DNA of 64,000 bases from Sphingobium arseniciresistens (GCA_029167225.1 JARFNK010000003.1:124001-188000); one strand, 5' to 3'. Shown: positions 44,360 through 54,632, numbered from the stretch's first letter. Numbers and translations: made by a program. The notes: generated by a model not told the origin, from the letters alone.

Positions 44360-45040
44360 TTATCGCTGGGCTGCAGCCTTGGGCTCGGGCGCGAGGGTGA
44401 TCTTGACATTCTCGCCCGACTGGCCGGGGAAGTCGACGAAAATTGCCTCGACCAGATTGGGGACGAGATAGGTCAGCTTGTTGCTGAGCGACTGTGCCTG
44501 GGCCTTGCCCTCGAACAGGCGCACGCCGTCCGCCGCCCGGTCGATCTTCATCTCCAGATCGCTGGTGTAGACGGTGTAGCTCGACACGTCGTTATAGCCG
44601 CCGAAGCCGGGGCCGCCGAAGAGGAACGGGTCGTAGAAGCCATAGGCGAAGCGGCCGCCATAATAGCGGCGCGGGCCCCAGCCCCAGCCGCCACCCCAGC
44701 CAGCGCCCCACGGGTCGCCAAAGCCGGTGCTGCGCACCTTTTCGCGGCCATTGTCGACATCATAGGCGATCCGCACGACCAGATCGGCCTTTGCCGGATC
44801 GCTCGACGGCTGATAGCCGAACTTGGCGAGCTGCGCACCGACAAGGCCGGCATAATGCGAGAATTCCAGACCGCCGGCCAGGCGCGGATCGTCCGCGACC
44901 ACGGCAAAGCTCTGGCCGGTGGGGGCCGGCATCCTCTGGAAGCGGGCGACGTCCGCCTTGAAATTGGTTGCGCAACCCGACAGCGCGAGCAGCGCTGCAG
45001 CGGATGCTGCCACCAGACCCAATGCACGAAATTTGCTCAT
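44360..45040 (-). CDS. DUF4136 family lipoprotein
   Basis: The N-terminus has a lipoprotein signal with lipobox LSGC (lipidated Cys at about residue 22). A DUF4136-like domain follows, with ATNFKADVARFQRMP and a Gly/Trp-rich stretch (GAGWGGGWGWGPRRYYGG) in the middle. The function is unknown; members are probably anchored in the outer membrane. Start 45040 follows GGAAAAG and gives 226 residues. Confidence 0.85.
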   Translation of the reverse strand: MSKFRALGLVAASAAALLALSGCATNFKADVARFQRMPAPTGQSFAVVADDPRLAGGLEFSHYAGLVGAQLAKFGYQPSSDPAKADLVVRIAYDVDNGREKVRSTGFGDPWGAGWGGGWGWGPRRYYGGRFAYGFYDPFLFGGPGFGGYNDVSSYTVYTSDLEMKIDRAADGVRLFEGKAQAQSLSNKLTYLVPNLVEAIFVDFPGQSGENVKITLAPEPKAAAQR

Positions 45041-45208
45041 CTTTTCCGGTCCTGTCGGCGCGCCCGGGGTGATGCTGGGCACGCAATTAAACCCTATCTG
45101 CGCCTGTCCATGGCATAACGCAACTGAACATCGTTTGAACGCTGAGACTTAACGCTTCATCGCCGCAAGATGTTTCACAGGGTAGACGGCATGACCGGCA
45201 AGAACCCG

Positions 45209-46228
45209 TCAGCGCATCAGCCCCATGGCGTCATAGGCAGCGCGCAGCGTCGGTTCCGCCGCGGCAGAGGCCTTGGCCGCGCCCTTGTCCAGCAGCGCGT
45301 CGAGCGCCGCTTCGTCATCGCGCAGCGCCTCGAACCGCTGCCGGATGGGGGAGAGCGTCTCCACCAGCACCTCGCCCAGCGCGGGCTTGAACGCGCCGAA
45401 GCCCTGCCCGGCGAATCGGGCGCAGACCGCATCCTGCGTCTCGCCGGTGAGCGCGGCGAAGATGCCGACCAGATTTGCTGCTTCCGGCCGTCCGGCTAGC
45501 CCTTCCGCCGTCTCGGGCAGGGGCTCGGGGTCGGTCTTCGCCTTGCGGACCTTCTGCATGATAGCGTCGTCGCTGTCGGTCAGGTTGATGCGGCTCATGT
45601 CCGAAGGATCGGACTTCGACATTTTCGAGGTGCCGTCGCGCAGCGACATGATTCGCGCGGTTTCCTTGGGGATGATCGGGGCGGGCAGGGTGAACAGGTC
45701 GACACCGAAATCGGTGTTGAACTTGGTCGCGATGTCGCGCGACAGCTCCAGATGCTGCTTCTGGTCCTCGCCCACGGGCACATGCGTCGCCTGATAGAGC
45801 AGGATGTCGGCCGCCTGCAGCACGGGATAGACGAACAGGCCGACGGAGGCGCCCTCGCGGTCCTTGCCGGCCTTGTCCTTGAACTGGGTCATGCGATTGA
45901 GCCAGCCGATGCGGGCGGTGCCGTTCAGCAGCCAGGCGAGTTCGGCATGGGCGGGCACGCGGGCCTGGTTGAACAGCACGGAGCGATCCGGGTCGATGCC
46001 CGCGGCGATCAGTGCTGCTGCCATTTCGCGCACATTGCGCAGGCGCTGCTCGCGACCTTCATGCACCGTGATCGAATGCATGTCGGCAAGGAAGAAGAAG
46101 CATTGCGACGTCGCGTCCATCTCGTCCTGCATCGCGACCCAGTTGCGGATCGCGCCCAGATAGTTGCCGAGGTGGAGGTTGCCGGTCGGCTGGATGCCGG
46201 AGAGGACGCGCATGGTGCTGTTCTTCAT
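45209..46228 (-). CDS. trpS: Tryptophan-tRNA ligase
   Basis: This class I synthetase charges tRNA-Trp. The HIGH-like motif is in [16 protein letters not shown] near residues 11-26, and KMSKS is in [12 protein letters not shown] near residue 200. Start 46228 overlaps the murJ stop by 4 bases (ATGA) and gives 339 residues; ATG 46213 is also possible. The murJ-trpS order suggests one transcript. Confidence 0.95.
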   Translation of the reverse strand: MKNSTMRVLSGIQPTGNLHLGNYLGAIRNWVAMQDEMDATSQCFFFLADMHSITVHEGREQRLRNVREMAAALIAAGIDPDRSVLFNQARVPAHAELAWLLNGTARIGWLNRMTQFKDKAGKDREGASVGLFVYPVLQAADILLYQATHVPVGEDQKQHLELSRDIATKFNTDFGVDLFTLPAPIIPKETARIMSLRDGTSKMSKSDPSDMSRINLTDSDDAIMQKVRKAKTDPEPLPETAEGLAGRPEAANLVGIFAALTGETQDAVCARFAGQGFGAFKPALGEVLVETLSPIRQRFEALRDDEAALDALLDKGAAKASAAAEPTLRAAYDAMGLMR

Positions 46229-47817
46229 TTCGCTCTGGGCGGCCGACGGAAGGCCGCCCGCAATTCGGATATCGCATAGGCCCGCAGGCCCAGTGCCGCG
46301 CCGCCATAGACCAGACCGCCAAGGCCGCACAACAGGGCGAGCGCGATCACCCGTTCGACCAGCCCCTTGGCCATATGCGGATCGACCAGCGGATTGATGA
46401 ACCACAGGGCGATGCCCATGACGGCGCTGGCCATGACGATGCGGATCGCCTTTTCGCGGAAGCGCGCGTCCATGCGCAGCTGGTCGCGGCGGTGGAGCAG
46501 CCAGTAGAGAACCAGCACGTTCACCCAGGCGGCGATCGCGGTGGAGACGGCGACGCCGACATGGCCGAGCGGCCAGATGAGCAGCAGGTTGCCGACAAGG
46601 TTGAACAGCATGGAGAAGACGGCGACGCGCACCGGCGTCTTCGTGTCCTGCCGCGCGTAGAAGCCGGGCGTCAGCACCTTGATGAGCACATAGGCGGGCA
46701 CGCCCACGGCAAAGGCGGCCAGCGCACCGGCAGCGCCGATCGTGTCATGCGCGGTGAAGGCGCCATGCTGGAGCAGGCCGCGGATGAGCGGTGTCGCCGA
46801 GACGCAGAGTGCGACGGCAGCGGGCAGGGCGAGGAACAGCGAGAGTTCCATGGCGCGGTTCTGGGTATGGCTGGCGGCTGCCTCGTTGCCCGATCCGATC
46901 TGGCGGGAGAGGGCGGGGAGGATCGCGGTGCCGACGCCGATGCCGATCAGGCCGAGCGGCAGCTGGTTCAGCCGGTCGGCATAATAGAGATAGGAGACCG
47001 CGCCCTGCGGCAGGAAGCGCGCGGCAAGGGATGTCGATACCAGCAGGTTGAACTGGATCGCGCCCGCGCCCAGGGCCGCGGGGCCGATCAGCGCGAGTAG
47101 GCGCTTCACCTGCGGGGAGAGCCGGGGCATCCCCAGCTTCAGCACGACACCCGCCTGCCGGCACGACCAGACCAGCCAGAGCAGCTGCGCCGCGCCGGAG
47201 ATGGTGACGGCGACCGCCTGCGTATAGGCCGTCTCGATGGGCATTGCGCCGCGGAAGAACAGCACTGCGCCGATCATGCAGACGTTGAGCAGCACGGGCG
47301 CGGCGGCATTCACCCAGAAGCGGTCGAGCGAATTGAGGATGCCACCCAGCAGCGAGACCATGCTGATGAGCGCGAGATAGGGGAAGGTGATACGGGTGAG
47401 ATCGACCGCGAGCGCGAACTTCTCCGCCCCGCCATCGGGAAAGCCGCCGGTCATCGCCCAGACGACGGGCGCAGCGAGCGCCATCATCAGGCCGGTGAAC
47501 AGCAGCAGCACCGGGAACAGCACGGACAGCACCTGCCCGGCAAAGGCGACTGCCGCCGCCTTGCCGCTGCCGTCATGCTCCTTGTCCGCCTCCGCCATGG
47601 TGCGGTTGAACATCGGCACGAAGACGGCGGCAAACGCGCCCTCGGCAAAGAGGGCGCGGAACAGGTTGGGCAGCCGCCAGGCGATGAGGAAGGCGTCCGA
47701 CGCCAGCCCCGCCCCCAGATAGCGCGCGACCAGCATGTCGCGCACCATGCCCAGGATACGGCTGACCAGCGTCAGCCCGCCGATGGTGCCTGTGGCCCTC
47801 AGCAGGCCCATGCCCAA
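46225..47817 (-). CDS. murJ: Lipid II flippase MurJ
   Basis: A 530-residue MOP-superfamily protein with about 14 membrane segments. The N-terminus [19 protein letters not shown] and [20 protein letters not shown] are MurJ/MviN signatures. It moves lipid II across the inner membrane for peptidoglycan assembly. secB lies upstream on the same strand, 84 bases away. Confidence 0.95.
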   Translation of the reverse strand: MGMGLLRATGTIGGLTLVSRILGMVRDMLVARYLGAGLASDAFLIAWRLPNLFRALFAEGAFAAVFVPMFNRTMAEADKEHDGSGKAAAVAFAGQVLSVLFPVLLLFTGLMMALAAPVVWAMTGGFPDGGAEKFALAVDLTRITFPYLALISMVSLLGGILNSLDRFWVNAAAPVLLNVCMIGAVLFFRGAMPIETAYTQAVAVTISGAAQLLWLVWSCRQAGVVLKLGMPRLSPQVKRLLALIGPAALGAGAIQFNLLVSTSLAARFLPQGAVSYLYYADRLNQLPLGLIGIGVGTAILPALSRQIGSGNEAAASHTQNRAMELSLFLALPAAVALCVSATPLIRGLLQHGAFTAHDTIGAAGALAAFAVGVPAYVLIKVLTPGFYARQDTKTPVRVAVFSMLFNLVGNLLLIWPLGHVGVAVSTAIAAWVNVLVLYWLLHRRDQLRMDARFREKAIRIVMASAVMGIALWFINPLVDPHMAKGLVERVIALALLCGLGGLVYGGAALGLRAYAISELRAAFRRPPRAK

Positions 47818-47901
47818 ACCCCCGTGATGCTCGGCGCAAAGCCTTGTGTGATGCTCGCTGAGCGGCGCAACCGTCGTCTACCGCTCAGCCGCACCGCGCG
47901 A

Positions 47902-48405
47902 TCAGGCGTTGCCGGCGGGCGTGAACTCGGCCTGCTGTTCATGCGCTTCGCGCTGCTGCAGGTAGAGCGAGTGGAAATCCACCGGATCGAGCAGCAGCGG
48001 CGCAAAGCCGCCGTCGCGCACCGCATCGGCCAGCACGCGGCGGGCGAAGGGGAAGACCAGCCGGGGCGCTTCGGCGAAAAGGAAGGGCTGCACCTGGTCG
48101 TCGGGCACGTTGCGCATGCCGAACAGCGCGCCATAGACCAGTTCCACCGCAAATGCGGTGCCGTTGGCCGTGCTCGCCTTCACTTCCAGCTTCAGCGCGA
48201 CTTCGTGCAGATCATCGCTCAGGCGCTCGGAGGCGATGTTGAACTGCACGTCGATCGACGGCTGTTCCTGCCACTGGTACACGGCCGGGGCGTTCGGGTT
48301 CTCGAAGGACATGTCCTTCACATATTGCGTGATAAGGCCGATCTGCGGCCCGGTGTCCGCGCCGTTTGCCATGGGTTCGTTCGTGCCGGCTTCGTCCGCC
48401 ATCAA
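47902..48405 (-). CDS. secB: Protein-export chaperone SecB
   Basis: A 167-residue acidic protein with YVKDMSFENPNAP near residues 28-40, the classic SecB opening, and VELVYGALFGM in the core. SecB keeps precursors unfolded for SecA. It diverges from the Tim44-like gene. ATG 48405 or ATG 48402 may be used. Confidence 0.95.
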   Translation of the reverse strand: MMADEAGTNEPMANGADTGPQIGLITQYVKDMSFENPNAPAVYQWQEQPSIDVQFNIASERLSDDLHEVALKLEVKASTANGTAFAVELVYGALFGMRNVPDDQVQPFLFAEAPRLVFPFARRVLADAVRDGGFAPLLLDPVDFHSLYLQQREAHEQQAEFTPAGNA

Positions 48406-48634
48406 TTTCGTCCTTGCTGTCCCTGTTCGCTGGCGCCCCCATGGGCTGCCGCGTAAGAGCCGGGCGCTTAGCAGGGCGCGATGGCGAGGGCAATGGCGCC
48501 TGCCAGCGGTAATAAGGCGACGATCATGCCGAAAACTGGGGCATGATTGAACCGATAAGGGTTATGCGCATTTGAAACGGCACGAAAACATGCCTATGTT
48601 ACATTCTTCAATCAACGCAAGGTTCCGCTCAGCC

Positions 48635-49291
48635 GTGTATGTCATCGCAATCCTCGCCCTGATAGCTGGCTTTCTGGCGCTCCGACTTTATTCGGTGCTG
48701 GGCAAGCGCACGGGTCATGAGCAGCAGCCCGCCCCCACCCAGGCCGACGACCGGCCGAAGGTGACGGTGCTGCAGCCCAAGCCCGCAACGGACATGATCG
48801 GCGATTCGCCGCGTCTGGCCGATGGCCTGATCGCGCCGGGCGCGGAGCAGGGCGTGCGGGCGCTGATTGCCGCCGACCGCCAGTTCGACGTGCCCCAGTT
48901 CGTGGATGGCGCCAAGTCCGCCTATCGCATGGTGCTGGAAGCCTTTTGGCGCGGCGACCGCGAGGAGCTGTCCTTTCTGTGCGACGCCGATGTGCTGGCC
49001 TCCTTCGAGGAAGCGATCGCGGCGCGGCAGGCCGACGGCCATGTGCTGGAAAACCGCCTGGTGCGGATCGACAAGGCGCAGATCTACGCTGTTTCTATGA
49101 ACGGTCGGACCGCAAACGTCGAAATGCGGTTCGATGCGGACATCGCCGCGATCACCCGCGACAAGGACGGCAATGTGATCGCCGGTTCGCTGACCGACGC
49201 GGTGCCCACTCATGACATCTGGACCTTCAGCCGCGATATCCGCAGCGCCGATCCCAACTGGAAGCTGACCGAGACCGACGAGGCGGCATGA
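48635..49291 (+). CDS. Tim44/TimA family membrane-anchored protein
   Basis: An N-terminal membrane anchor (YVIAILALIAGFLALRLYSV) is followed by VLGKRTGHEQ, a linker and a Tim44-like domain with DGAKSAYRMVLEAFWRGDRE. Alphaproteobacterial TimA proteins are thought to be membrane adaptors related to the mitochondrial import factor Tim44. The frame is open from 48572. GTG 48635 fits family length (218 residues); ATG 48590 and 48596 are alternatives. It overlaps mltA by 4 bases. Confidence 0.82.
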   Translation: MYVIAILALIAGFLALRLYSVLGKRTGHEQQPAPTQADDRPKVTVLQPKPATDMIGDSPRLADGLIAPGAEQGVRALIAADRQFDVPQFVDGAKSAYRMVLEAFWRGDREELSFLCDADVLASFEEAIAARQADGHVLENRLVRIDKAQIYAVSMNGRTANVEMRFDADIAAITRDKDGNVIAGSLTDAVPTHDIWTFSRDIRSADPNWKLTETDEAA

Positions 49292-50634
49292 CGCCGGCTG
49301 CCGGTGGGGTGCGCGACGGTGGAATCGCGGCCCGTTGCGGGAATCTGAAATCCGGCTTCACATCCCTCTTGCGCGCGGCTCCCGTTCTTGCACTCGCCGC
49401 CCTGCTTTCCGCCTGCGCCGGGGGCGTGATCCCGCCGGGCAGTGGCGGCCGGCCCGTTCCCTCGCCATCGCAGCCGCCCGCCGCCAGACCGGCGCCGACA
49501 ACGCCGCGCCCCGCATTGCCTCCGACCGCGCCGGCGGTGCCTGCGCCCGTCGGCACCGAATCGGCTGTGGGCGCCGGGCTCACCGCCGGCCCGCCCATTG
49601 CCGACCTGTTGCCCGATAGCGAGCGCTCCCGCCTTGCCCTGCGGGCGTTTCGCCTGTCCTGCCCCGCGCTGCAGAAGCGCAATGACCAGAGCGGCCTGAC
49701 CCAGGGCAGCGACTGGAACCAGGCGTGCAGCGCCGCGTCGAGCTGGCCCGATGCCACGGCGACCGAATTTTTCGCCCGCTATTTCGAAACGGTGCAGGTT
49801 GGCGACGGCAAGGCCTTCGTCACCGGCTATTTCGAGCCCGAGATTGCCGGATCGCGCACCCGCCTGCCGGGCTATACCGTGCCGGTCTATGCCCGCCCCG
49901 CCGATCTGGTCGAGGTGGACCTGGGACTGTTCAGCGAGAGCCTGAAAGGCAGGCGGATCAGGGGCAAGGTGACGGGCGCCAGCTTCGTGCCCTATGACGA
50001 GCGCGGGCAGATCGTGGCCGGATCGCTCGCCGGGCGCGGACGCGAGATCGCCTATGCCGCCGATCCGGTGGAATTCTTCTTCCTGCAGGTGCAGGGGTCG
50101 GGGCGCCTCAAGCTGCCCGATGGCGGCGTGATGCGCATCGGCTATGACGGGCAGAACGGGCGCGATTATACCGGCATCGGCAAGCTGATGAAGGATCGCG
50201 GGCTCATCCAGGCCGGCTCCATGCAGGACATCATGCAATATCTGCGCGCGCACCCGGTGGAGGGCGCGCAGATCATGAACGAGAACAAGAGCTTCGTGTT
50301 CTTCCGCGAACTGACGGGGGACGGCCCGCTCGGCGCCATGGGCGTGCCGGTGACGGGCGAGGCAACCGTTGCCGCCGATCCGCGCTATATTCCGCTGGGC
50401 GGCCCCGTGCTGCTGTCGCTCGACCGCGCCGAGCCCAATGGTATCTGGATCGCGCAGGATACCGGCGGCGCGATCAAGGGCAGCAACCGTTTCGATACCT
50501 TCTGGGGCGCGGGCGACCGGGCGCGCGCCATTGCCGGCGGCATGTCCGGGCGGGGCAGCGCGTTGCTGCTGCTGCCCATCGGCACCTATGCACGGATCAT
50601 GGCGAGCAATGGCCAGGCGCAGCCTCAGCCCTGA
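49288..50634 (+). CDS. mltA: Membrane-bound lytic murein transglycosylase A
   Basis: A lipoprotein (lipobox LSAC, C43) with a Pro-rich linker (about residues 50-95), the MltA barrel domain with FVTGYFEPEIAGS, and the catalytic 3D-type motif AQDTGGAIKGSNRFDTFWG near residue 389. It cleaves peptidoglycan glycan strands. It overlaps timA by 4 bases and the Smr gene by 26 bases; this timA-mltA-smr order is common in alphaproteobacteria. Confidence 0.94.
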   Translation: MTPAAGGVRDGGIAARCGNLKSGFTSLLRAAPVLALAALLSACAGGVIPPGSGGRPVPSPSQPPAARPAPTTPRPALPPTAPAVPAPVGTESAVGAGLTAGPPIADLLPDSERSRLALRAFRLSCPALQKRNDQSGLTQGSDWNQACSAASSWPDATATEFFARYFETVQVGDGKAFVTGYFEPEIAGSRTRLPGYTVPVYARPADLVEVDLGLFSESLKGRRIRGKVTGASFVPYDERGQIVAGSLAGRGREIAYAADPVEFFFLQVQGSGRLKLPDGGVMRIGYDGQNGRDYTGIGKLMKDRGLIQAGSMQDIMQYLRAHPVEGAQIMNENKSFVFFRELTGDGPLGAMGVPVTGEATVAADPRYIPLGGPVLLSLDRAEPNGIWIAQDTGGAIKGSNRFDTFWGAGDRARAIAGGMSGRGSALLLLPIGTYARIMASNGQAQPQP

Positions 50635-51175
50635 GGAGCGCACCGCCTGGGCCATGATCGCCCGAACCGTTCGCCGTGCCCGCAAAGCGGAAGATGATGG
50701 CGAGCAGCGGGTCGCCGCGCCTGCGCCGGAGCCGGCCAAGCCGCCGCCTTTTCCGCCGCGCAAGGCATCCAAGGTGTTAACGATTGCAGCGCCCGTGCGC
50801 CCTGCGCCGCCGCCGTCGCGGCGCCCGGTCGATACGCTCGATTCGACGTGGGAGAAGCAGATAAGGCGTGGCGCGTTGCAGCCCGATCTCGCGATTGACC
50901 TGCACGGCCACACCTTGGCATCAGCCCATGCACGGTTGGATCAATTGCTCGCCGAAGCCCGGTCGGTCGGTGCGCGTACGCTGTTGATCATTACGGGAAA
51001 GTCACGGAATTCTGCGCAAAATGGCGATGTCCGGGGGCGCGGCGCGATCCGTGCGGAAATCGGGCACTGGCTTGAGGCCGGGCGTCATGCCGATGCCATT
51101 GCCAGCGTCCGCACCGCTCATCCGCGTCATGGCGGCGACGGCGCCATCTATGTGATTTTGCGCCGCAAAAAATAA
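50609..51175 (+). CDS. Smr domain protein
   Basis: A 188-residue protein with a Pro/Ala-rich N-terminal region and a C-terminal Smr domain: DLHGHTLASAHARLDQLL near residue 96, TLLIITGKS, and RGRGAIRAEIGHWL. Stand-alone Smr proteins are nucleases or nickase-like, as in MutS2 tails. The frame starts within the mltA gene, so translation is coupled. Confidence 0.9.
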   Translation: MARRSLSPEERTAWAMIARTVRRARKAEDDGEQRVAAPAPEPAKPPPFPPRKASKVLTIAAPVRPAPPPSRRPVDTLDSTWEKQIRRGALQPDLAIDLHGHTLASAHARLDQLLAEARSVGARTLLIITGKSRNSAQNGDVRGRGAIRAEIGHWLEAGRHADAIASVRTAHPRHGGDGAIYVILRRKK

Positions 51176-51283
51176 CGGATTTCTGCCGCTGCGCAGAGAT
51201 TTTCTTAACCAATGTCCTTCAGAACTGCTGCCTTGGCAGTCCGTCCGCAACGCGGCGACGCCACAGGCAGGTCAAGGGGACTG

Positions 51284-52981
51284 ATGCAAGGCGTCTCACT
51301 TCGTAGCAGGGCAGTCGCCTTTGCCGCTTGCGCGGGCGCGGTCGTTGTCATCCTGACATTGCTGCTCGGGTCGATGATCTATGGCGACGTCATGGATCTG
51401 GGCGGCGTGCTGATCGTGTCGATCCTGTGCGGCACCTTGAGCTGGGCGTCGACCAGGCACAGCATGGCGGGCATCGCCGGCGCCGTCGATCAGGCGACCG
51501 AAAGGCTCCTGCGGGCAGCACATGGCGACCTGCAGGCCGATGTTCCGCCGGACGTGAACACATGCCTGCCCGATCTGGGCGTGGCGATGGAAAGCCTGTT
51601 CAGCCAGGTGCGCGCCAATCTGGAGAATGTGCAGATCCTGGCCATGTTCGATCCGGTGACGGGGCTCGCCAATCGCGTGAATTTCTGCCGGCAGGTCGAC
51701 CGGATGCTGCTGGAGCGCGGCGCCGAACAGCCCGCCGCGCTGTTCTTCATCGATCTCGACAAGTTCAAGGCGGTCAACGACACGCTGGGCCATGCGGCGG
51801 GCGACCAGCTGCTGTGCCGGGTGGCGGGGCGGCTGCGCGAAATCGTGATGGCGCAGGTGAGCGCGGGCGCCGGCGATGCCGTGATCGGTCGCCTAGCCGG
51901 TGACGAATTCACGATGTTCTTCCCCGACCTGCCGCACCGCGAGGCCGCGAGCCGGATCGCGCGGGCGGTGCAGTTCGCGCTGGCGGAGCGTTTCGACCTT
52001 GGCGGGCAGCAGATCGAGCTGGCCGCGTCCATCGGCGTCGCCTTCTATCCCGACCATGGCGAGAGCCTGACCACGCTGCTGCGATCGGCCGACATCGCCA
52101 TGTATCATGCCAAGGCCGAGGGCCGTGGCCGGGTGCAGGAGTTCACCGTCGATCTCGCGCAGGAAGCCGCAGGCAAGGCGGAGCTGCAACGCGAGCTGCG
52201 CATCGCGCTGGAGCGCGGCGAGTTCCTGCTGCAATTCCAGCCGCAGGTGGATGTCAGCCATGGCGGCGCCGTCGCCGCGGAGGCGCTGGTGCGCTGGGAC
52301 CATCCCGACCGCGAGATGATCATGCCCGGCACCTTCGTTCCGCTTGCCGAGCAGAATGGCGTCATCGTGGAGCTGGGCGACTGGGTGATGGACCAGGTGT
52401 GCGAGACGGCGGCGCGCTGGCGGGGCAGCGGCATGGCGCAGCGGATCGCGATCAACATCTCCACCCGCGAACTCGCGCAGGTGGATTTCTTCATGCGCCT
52501 GCGCCACTCGATGGCACGGCACGAGACCCCGGCCGAGGCGATCGAGCTGGAAATTACCGAATCGCTGGCGATGGAGATGGACGAGCAACTGCTCGCCCAG
52601 TTGCGCGCGTTGCGGGAAGACGGCGTGCTGATCGCCATCGACGATTTCGGCACCGGCTATTCCAACCTGTCGCGGCTCAAGGATCTTCCGGTCGACCGGG
52701 TGAAGATCGACCGCAGCCTCGTGCGCGACATCGTCATTTCAGCGGAGGCGCGGACCATCTGCACCGCCGTCATCGGCCTTATCCACGGCCTTGGCCTGGA
52801 TGTCGTGATCGAGGGCGTGGAGAATCAGAACCAGGTCGACCTGCTGCGCGTCATCGGCTGCACCGTGTTCCAGGGCTATCACCTTGCCCGGCCGACGGAC
52901 GAGCGGGAATATCTGCGCCGCTTCGGCCCGGCGCAGTCCTTGCCAGGCGTGTCGCCGCAGGACGTCGCCGTTATCGGCTGA
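51284..52981 (+). CDS. Membrane GGDEF-EAL protein (cyclic di-GMP turnover)
   Basis: Two N-terminal membrane segments (about residues 9-32 and 39-55) precede a GGDEF domain whose signature reads AGDEF (205-209) and a complete EAL domain: E333-A-L, NISTREL, ELEITES, DDFGTGYSNLSRL and EGVE. No RxxD inhibitory site precedes the signature. The EAL residues look fully active, so phosphodiesterase activity is likely; cyclase activity is possible because AGDEF variants can be active. Start 51284 follows AAGGGG and gives 565 residues; ATG 51212 lacks a ribosome site. Confidence 0.92.
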   Translation: MQGVSLRSRAVAFAACAGAVVVILTLLLGSMIYGDVMDLGGVLIVSILCGTLSWASTRHSMAGIAGAVDQATERLLRAAHGDLQADVPPDVNTCLPDLGVAMESLFSQVRANLENVQILAMFDPVTGLANRVNFCRQVDRMLLERGAEQPAALFFIDLDKFKAVNDTLGHAAGDQLLCRVAGRLREIVMAQVSAGAGDAVIGRLAGDEFTMFFPDLPHREAASRIARAVQFALAERFDLGGQQIELAASIGVAFYPDHGESLTTLLRSADIAMYHAKAEGRGRVQEFTVDLAQEAAGKAELQRELRIALERGEFLLQFQPQVDVSHGGAVAAEALVRWDHPDREMIMPGTFVPLAEQNGVIVELGDWVMDQVCETAARWRGSGMAQRIAINISTRELAQVDFFMRLRHSMARHETPAEAIELEITESLAMEMDEQLLAQLRALREDGVLIAIDDFGTGYSNLSRLKDLPVDRVKIDRSLVRDIVISAEARTICTAVIGLIHGLGLDVVIEGVENQNQVDLLRVIGCTVFQGYHLARPTDEREYLRRFGPAQSLPGVSPQDVAVIG

Positions 52982-54113
52982 GCGCGCGGGTCACGATGTC
53001 GGCGTAGATCGCTGTCAGCGTTTCGAGATCGGCGATCGCCACCGCCTCGTCCAGCTTGTGCATGGTCGCGTTCAGCAGGCCGAATTCCACCACCGGGCAC
53101 AGGCGCGAGAGGAAACGCGCGTCCGACGTGCCGCCGGTGGTCGAGAGGTCCGGCACGATGCCCGTCGCCGCCTCGATCGCCGCAGAGATCATCGCGGAGA
53201 AATCGCCCGGCGGGGTCAGGAAGGGCTCGCCGCTGATCTTCGCCTCGACGCTGCCGCCCTCTGCCGCCGCGATCGCGGTGATCTTCTCGACGAGTGAGGC
53301 ACCGCTATGCTGGTCGTTGAAGCGGATGGAGATGCGTGCCTGCGCCAGCGCGGGGATCACATTGGTGGCGGTGTTGCCGACATGCAGGTCGGTAATTTCG
53401 ATATTGCTGGGCTGGAACCAGTCTGTGCCCTCGTCCAGCACGACCGCGTCGATGGCCGACAGGATGCGGACCAGCTTGGGCACTGGATTGTCGGCGAGGT
53501 GCGGATAGGCGACATGGCCCTGCATCCCGGCGACCGTGATCCACATGTTCACCGAGCCGCGACGGCCGATCTTCACCATGTCGCCCAGCCGGTTGACCGA
53601 TGTCGGTTCTCCCACCAGGCACAGGTCCGGGCGCACGCCGCGCTCCGCCATCCGCTCCATCAGCGCGACGGTGCCATGGACGGCCGCGCCTTCCTCGTCG
53701 CCGGTGATGAGCAGGCTGATCGTGCCGGCCATATCGGGCAGCCGCGCGAGCGCCGCGACGAAACAGGCGATCGAACCCTTCATGTCCACCGCGCCGCGCC
53801 CGTAGAGCAGGTCGCCGCGCAGCTCCGGCACGAAGGGATCGCCAGTCCAGCCGCCACCGGGCGGCACCACGTCCAGATGCCCGGCAAAGGCGAAATGCGG
53901 GCCATCGCCGGTGGTCCGCACGGCCAGCAGGTTCTCCACCGGGCCGTCGGGCGCATCGCCCTCCACGAAGCGCTCGACGCTGAAGCCCAGCGGCGCGAGC
54001 ATCGCTTCCATCGCATCGAACACCGCGCCGGTCGCGGGCGTGACGGACGGGCAGGCGATCAGCTGCCTGGTGAGGGCGACGGGATCGGTCAAGGGCGTGA
54101 TGGGCGCGTTCAT
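52971..54113 (-). CDS. dapE: Succinyl-diaminopimelate desuccinylase
   Basis: An M20 metallohydrolase of the lysine/diaminopimelate pathway. Metal ligands and catalytic residues are in FAGHLDVVPPGG (H79, D81), GRGAVDMKGS and ITGDEEGAAVHGT. Length is 380 residues. It converges on the GGDEF-EAL gene and overlaps it by 11 bases. Confidence 0.95.
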   Translation of the reverse strand: MNAPITPLTDPVALTRQLIACPSVTPATGAVFDAMEAMLAPLGFSVERFVEGDAPDGPVENLLAVRTTGDGPHFAFAGHLDVVPPGGGWTGDPFVPELRGDLLYGRGAVDMKGSIACFVAALARLPDMAGTISLLITGDEEGAAVHGTVALMERMAERGVRPDLCLVGEPTSVNRLGDMVKIGRRGSVNMWITVAGMQGHVAYPHLADNPVPKLVRILSAIDAVVLDEGTDWFQPSNIEITDLHVGNTATNVIPALAQARISIRFNDQHSGASLVEKITAIAAAEGGSVEAKISGEPFLTPPGDFSAMISAAIEAATGIVPDLSTTGGTSDARFLSRLCPVVEFGLLNATMHKLDEAVAIADLETLTAIYADIVTRALSR

Positions 54114-54443
54114 GGCCGGTGCGGTAGCGAAAGCGGTGCGCGAAGGCCAGCCCTGAGGCGAGGGGTGGCGATGGTGTGGCGATGGAGGGGTGGGGAGGTG
54201 AAGGGGACGGTTTGCGGACTGTCTGTTCTCTGCGAGAATATGGAGACCGTCGGCGAACAGTCTGACAATGTCAAAGGGAGGGCGAGTGGTCGATCATAGA
54301 ATGTGCGGGACTTGATGAAGTCAGTGACTGCGACTGTGACGTGATTGAGCATCAGCTTGATCCGTTCACCTCAGCGATGACGAGGTTCGTTTTCGGGTTG
54401 ATCGACCAGGTCGCCGAATGACTGTATCTGACTGGAAGCATCC
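54114..54443. other. Intergenic region upstream of dapE
   Basis: No intact gene is supported. The stretch contains the VOC-like remnant at 54284-54352 and partial inverted sequences around 54218-54272 (CTGTTC/GAACAG). Base composition and codon character are poor compared with neighbours. Confidence 0.45.
54284..54352 (-). pseudogene. Remnant of a VOC (glyoxalase-like) gene start
   Basis: The frame beginning at ATG 54352 encodes LNHVTVAVTDFIKSRTFYD, which matches the strand-helix opening of single-domain VOC proteins (consensus xxHVTVxVxDxxxSxxFYD). After about 23 residues the similarity stops and the frame runs into low-quality sequence. It therefore looks like a truncated gene fragment. 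No matching downstream half was found nearby. Confidence 0.5.
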
Positions 54444-54632
54444 ATGCGCACAAAACTCGGCATCTGCCTGAAGAAGGCGCGCTATGGCACGAAGGAGGAG
54501 GCTTGGGCCGTGATCCGCCGGGCTGATATTGTGCTGCGCCCTTATCGCTGTGCCCTGTGCCGTCAGTTCCACCTGACCAGCCGGACCAAGGGGATGCGGA
54601 TACGGCGTCCGACTGAGGACGGGCTGGAATGA
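54444..54632 (+). CDS. Small basic protein with a CxxC motif
   Basis: A 62-residue protein: TKLGICLKKARYGTKEEAWA, then LRPYRCALCRQFHLTSRTKG. The CxxC plus following His resembles half of a zinc-binding knuckle. The strongly ordered sequence suggests a genuine conserved small gene. I do not recognise a named family. It lies alone between dapE and a GST gene. Confidence 0.65.
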   Translation: MRTKLGICLKKARYGTKEEAWAVIRRADIVLRPYRCALCRQFHLTSRTKGMRIRRPTEDGLE

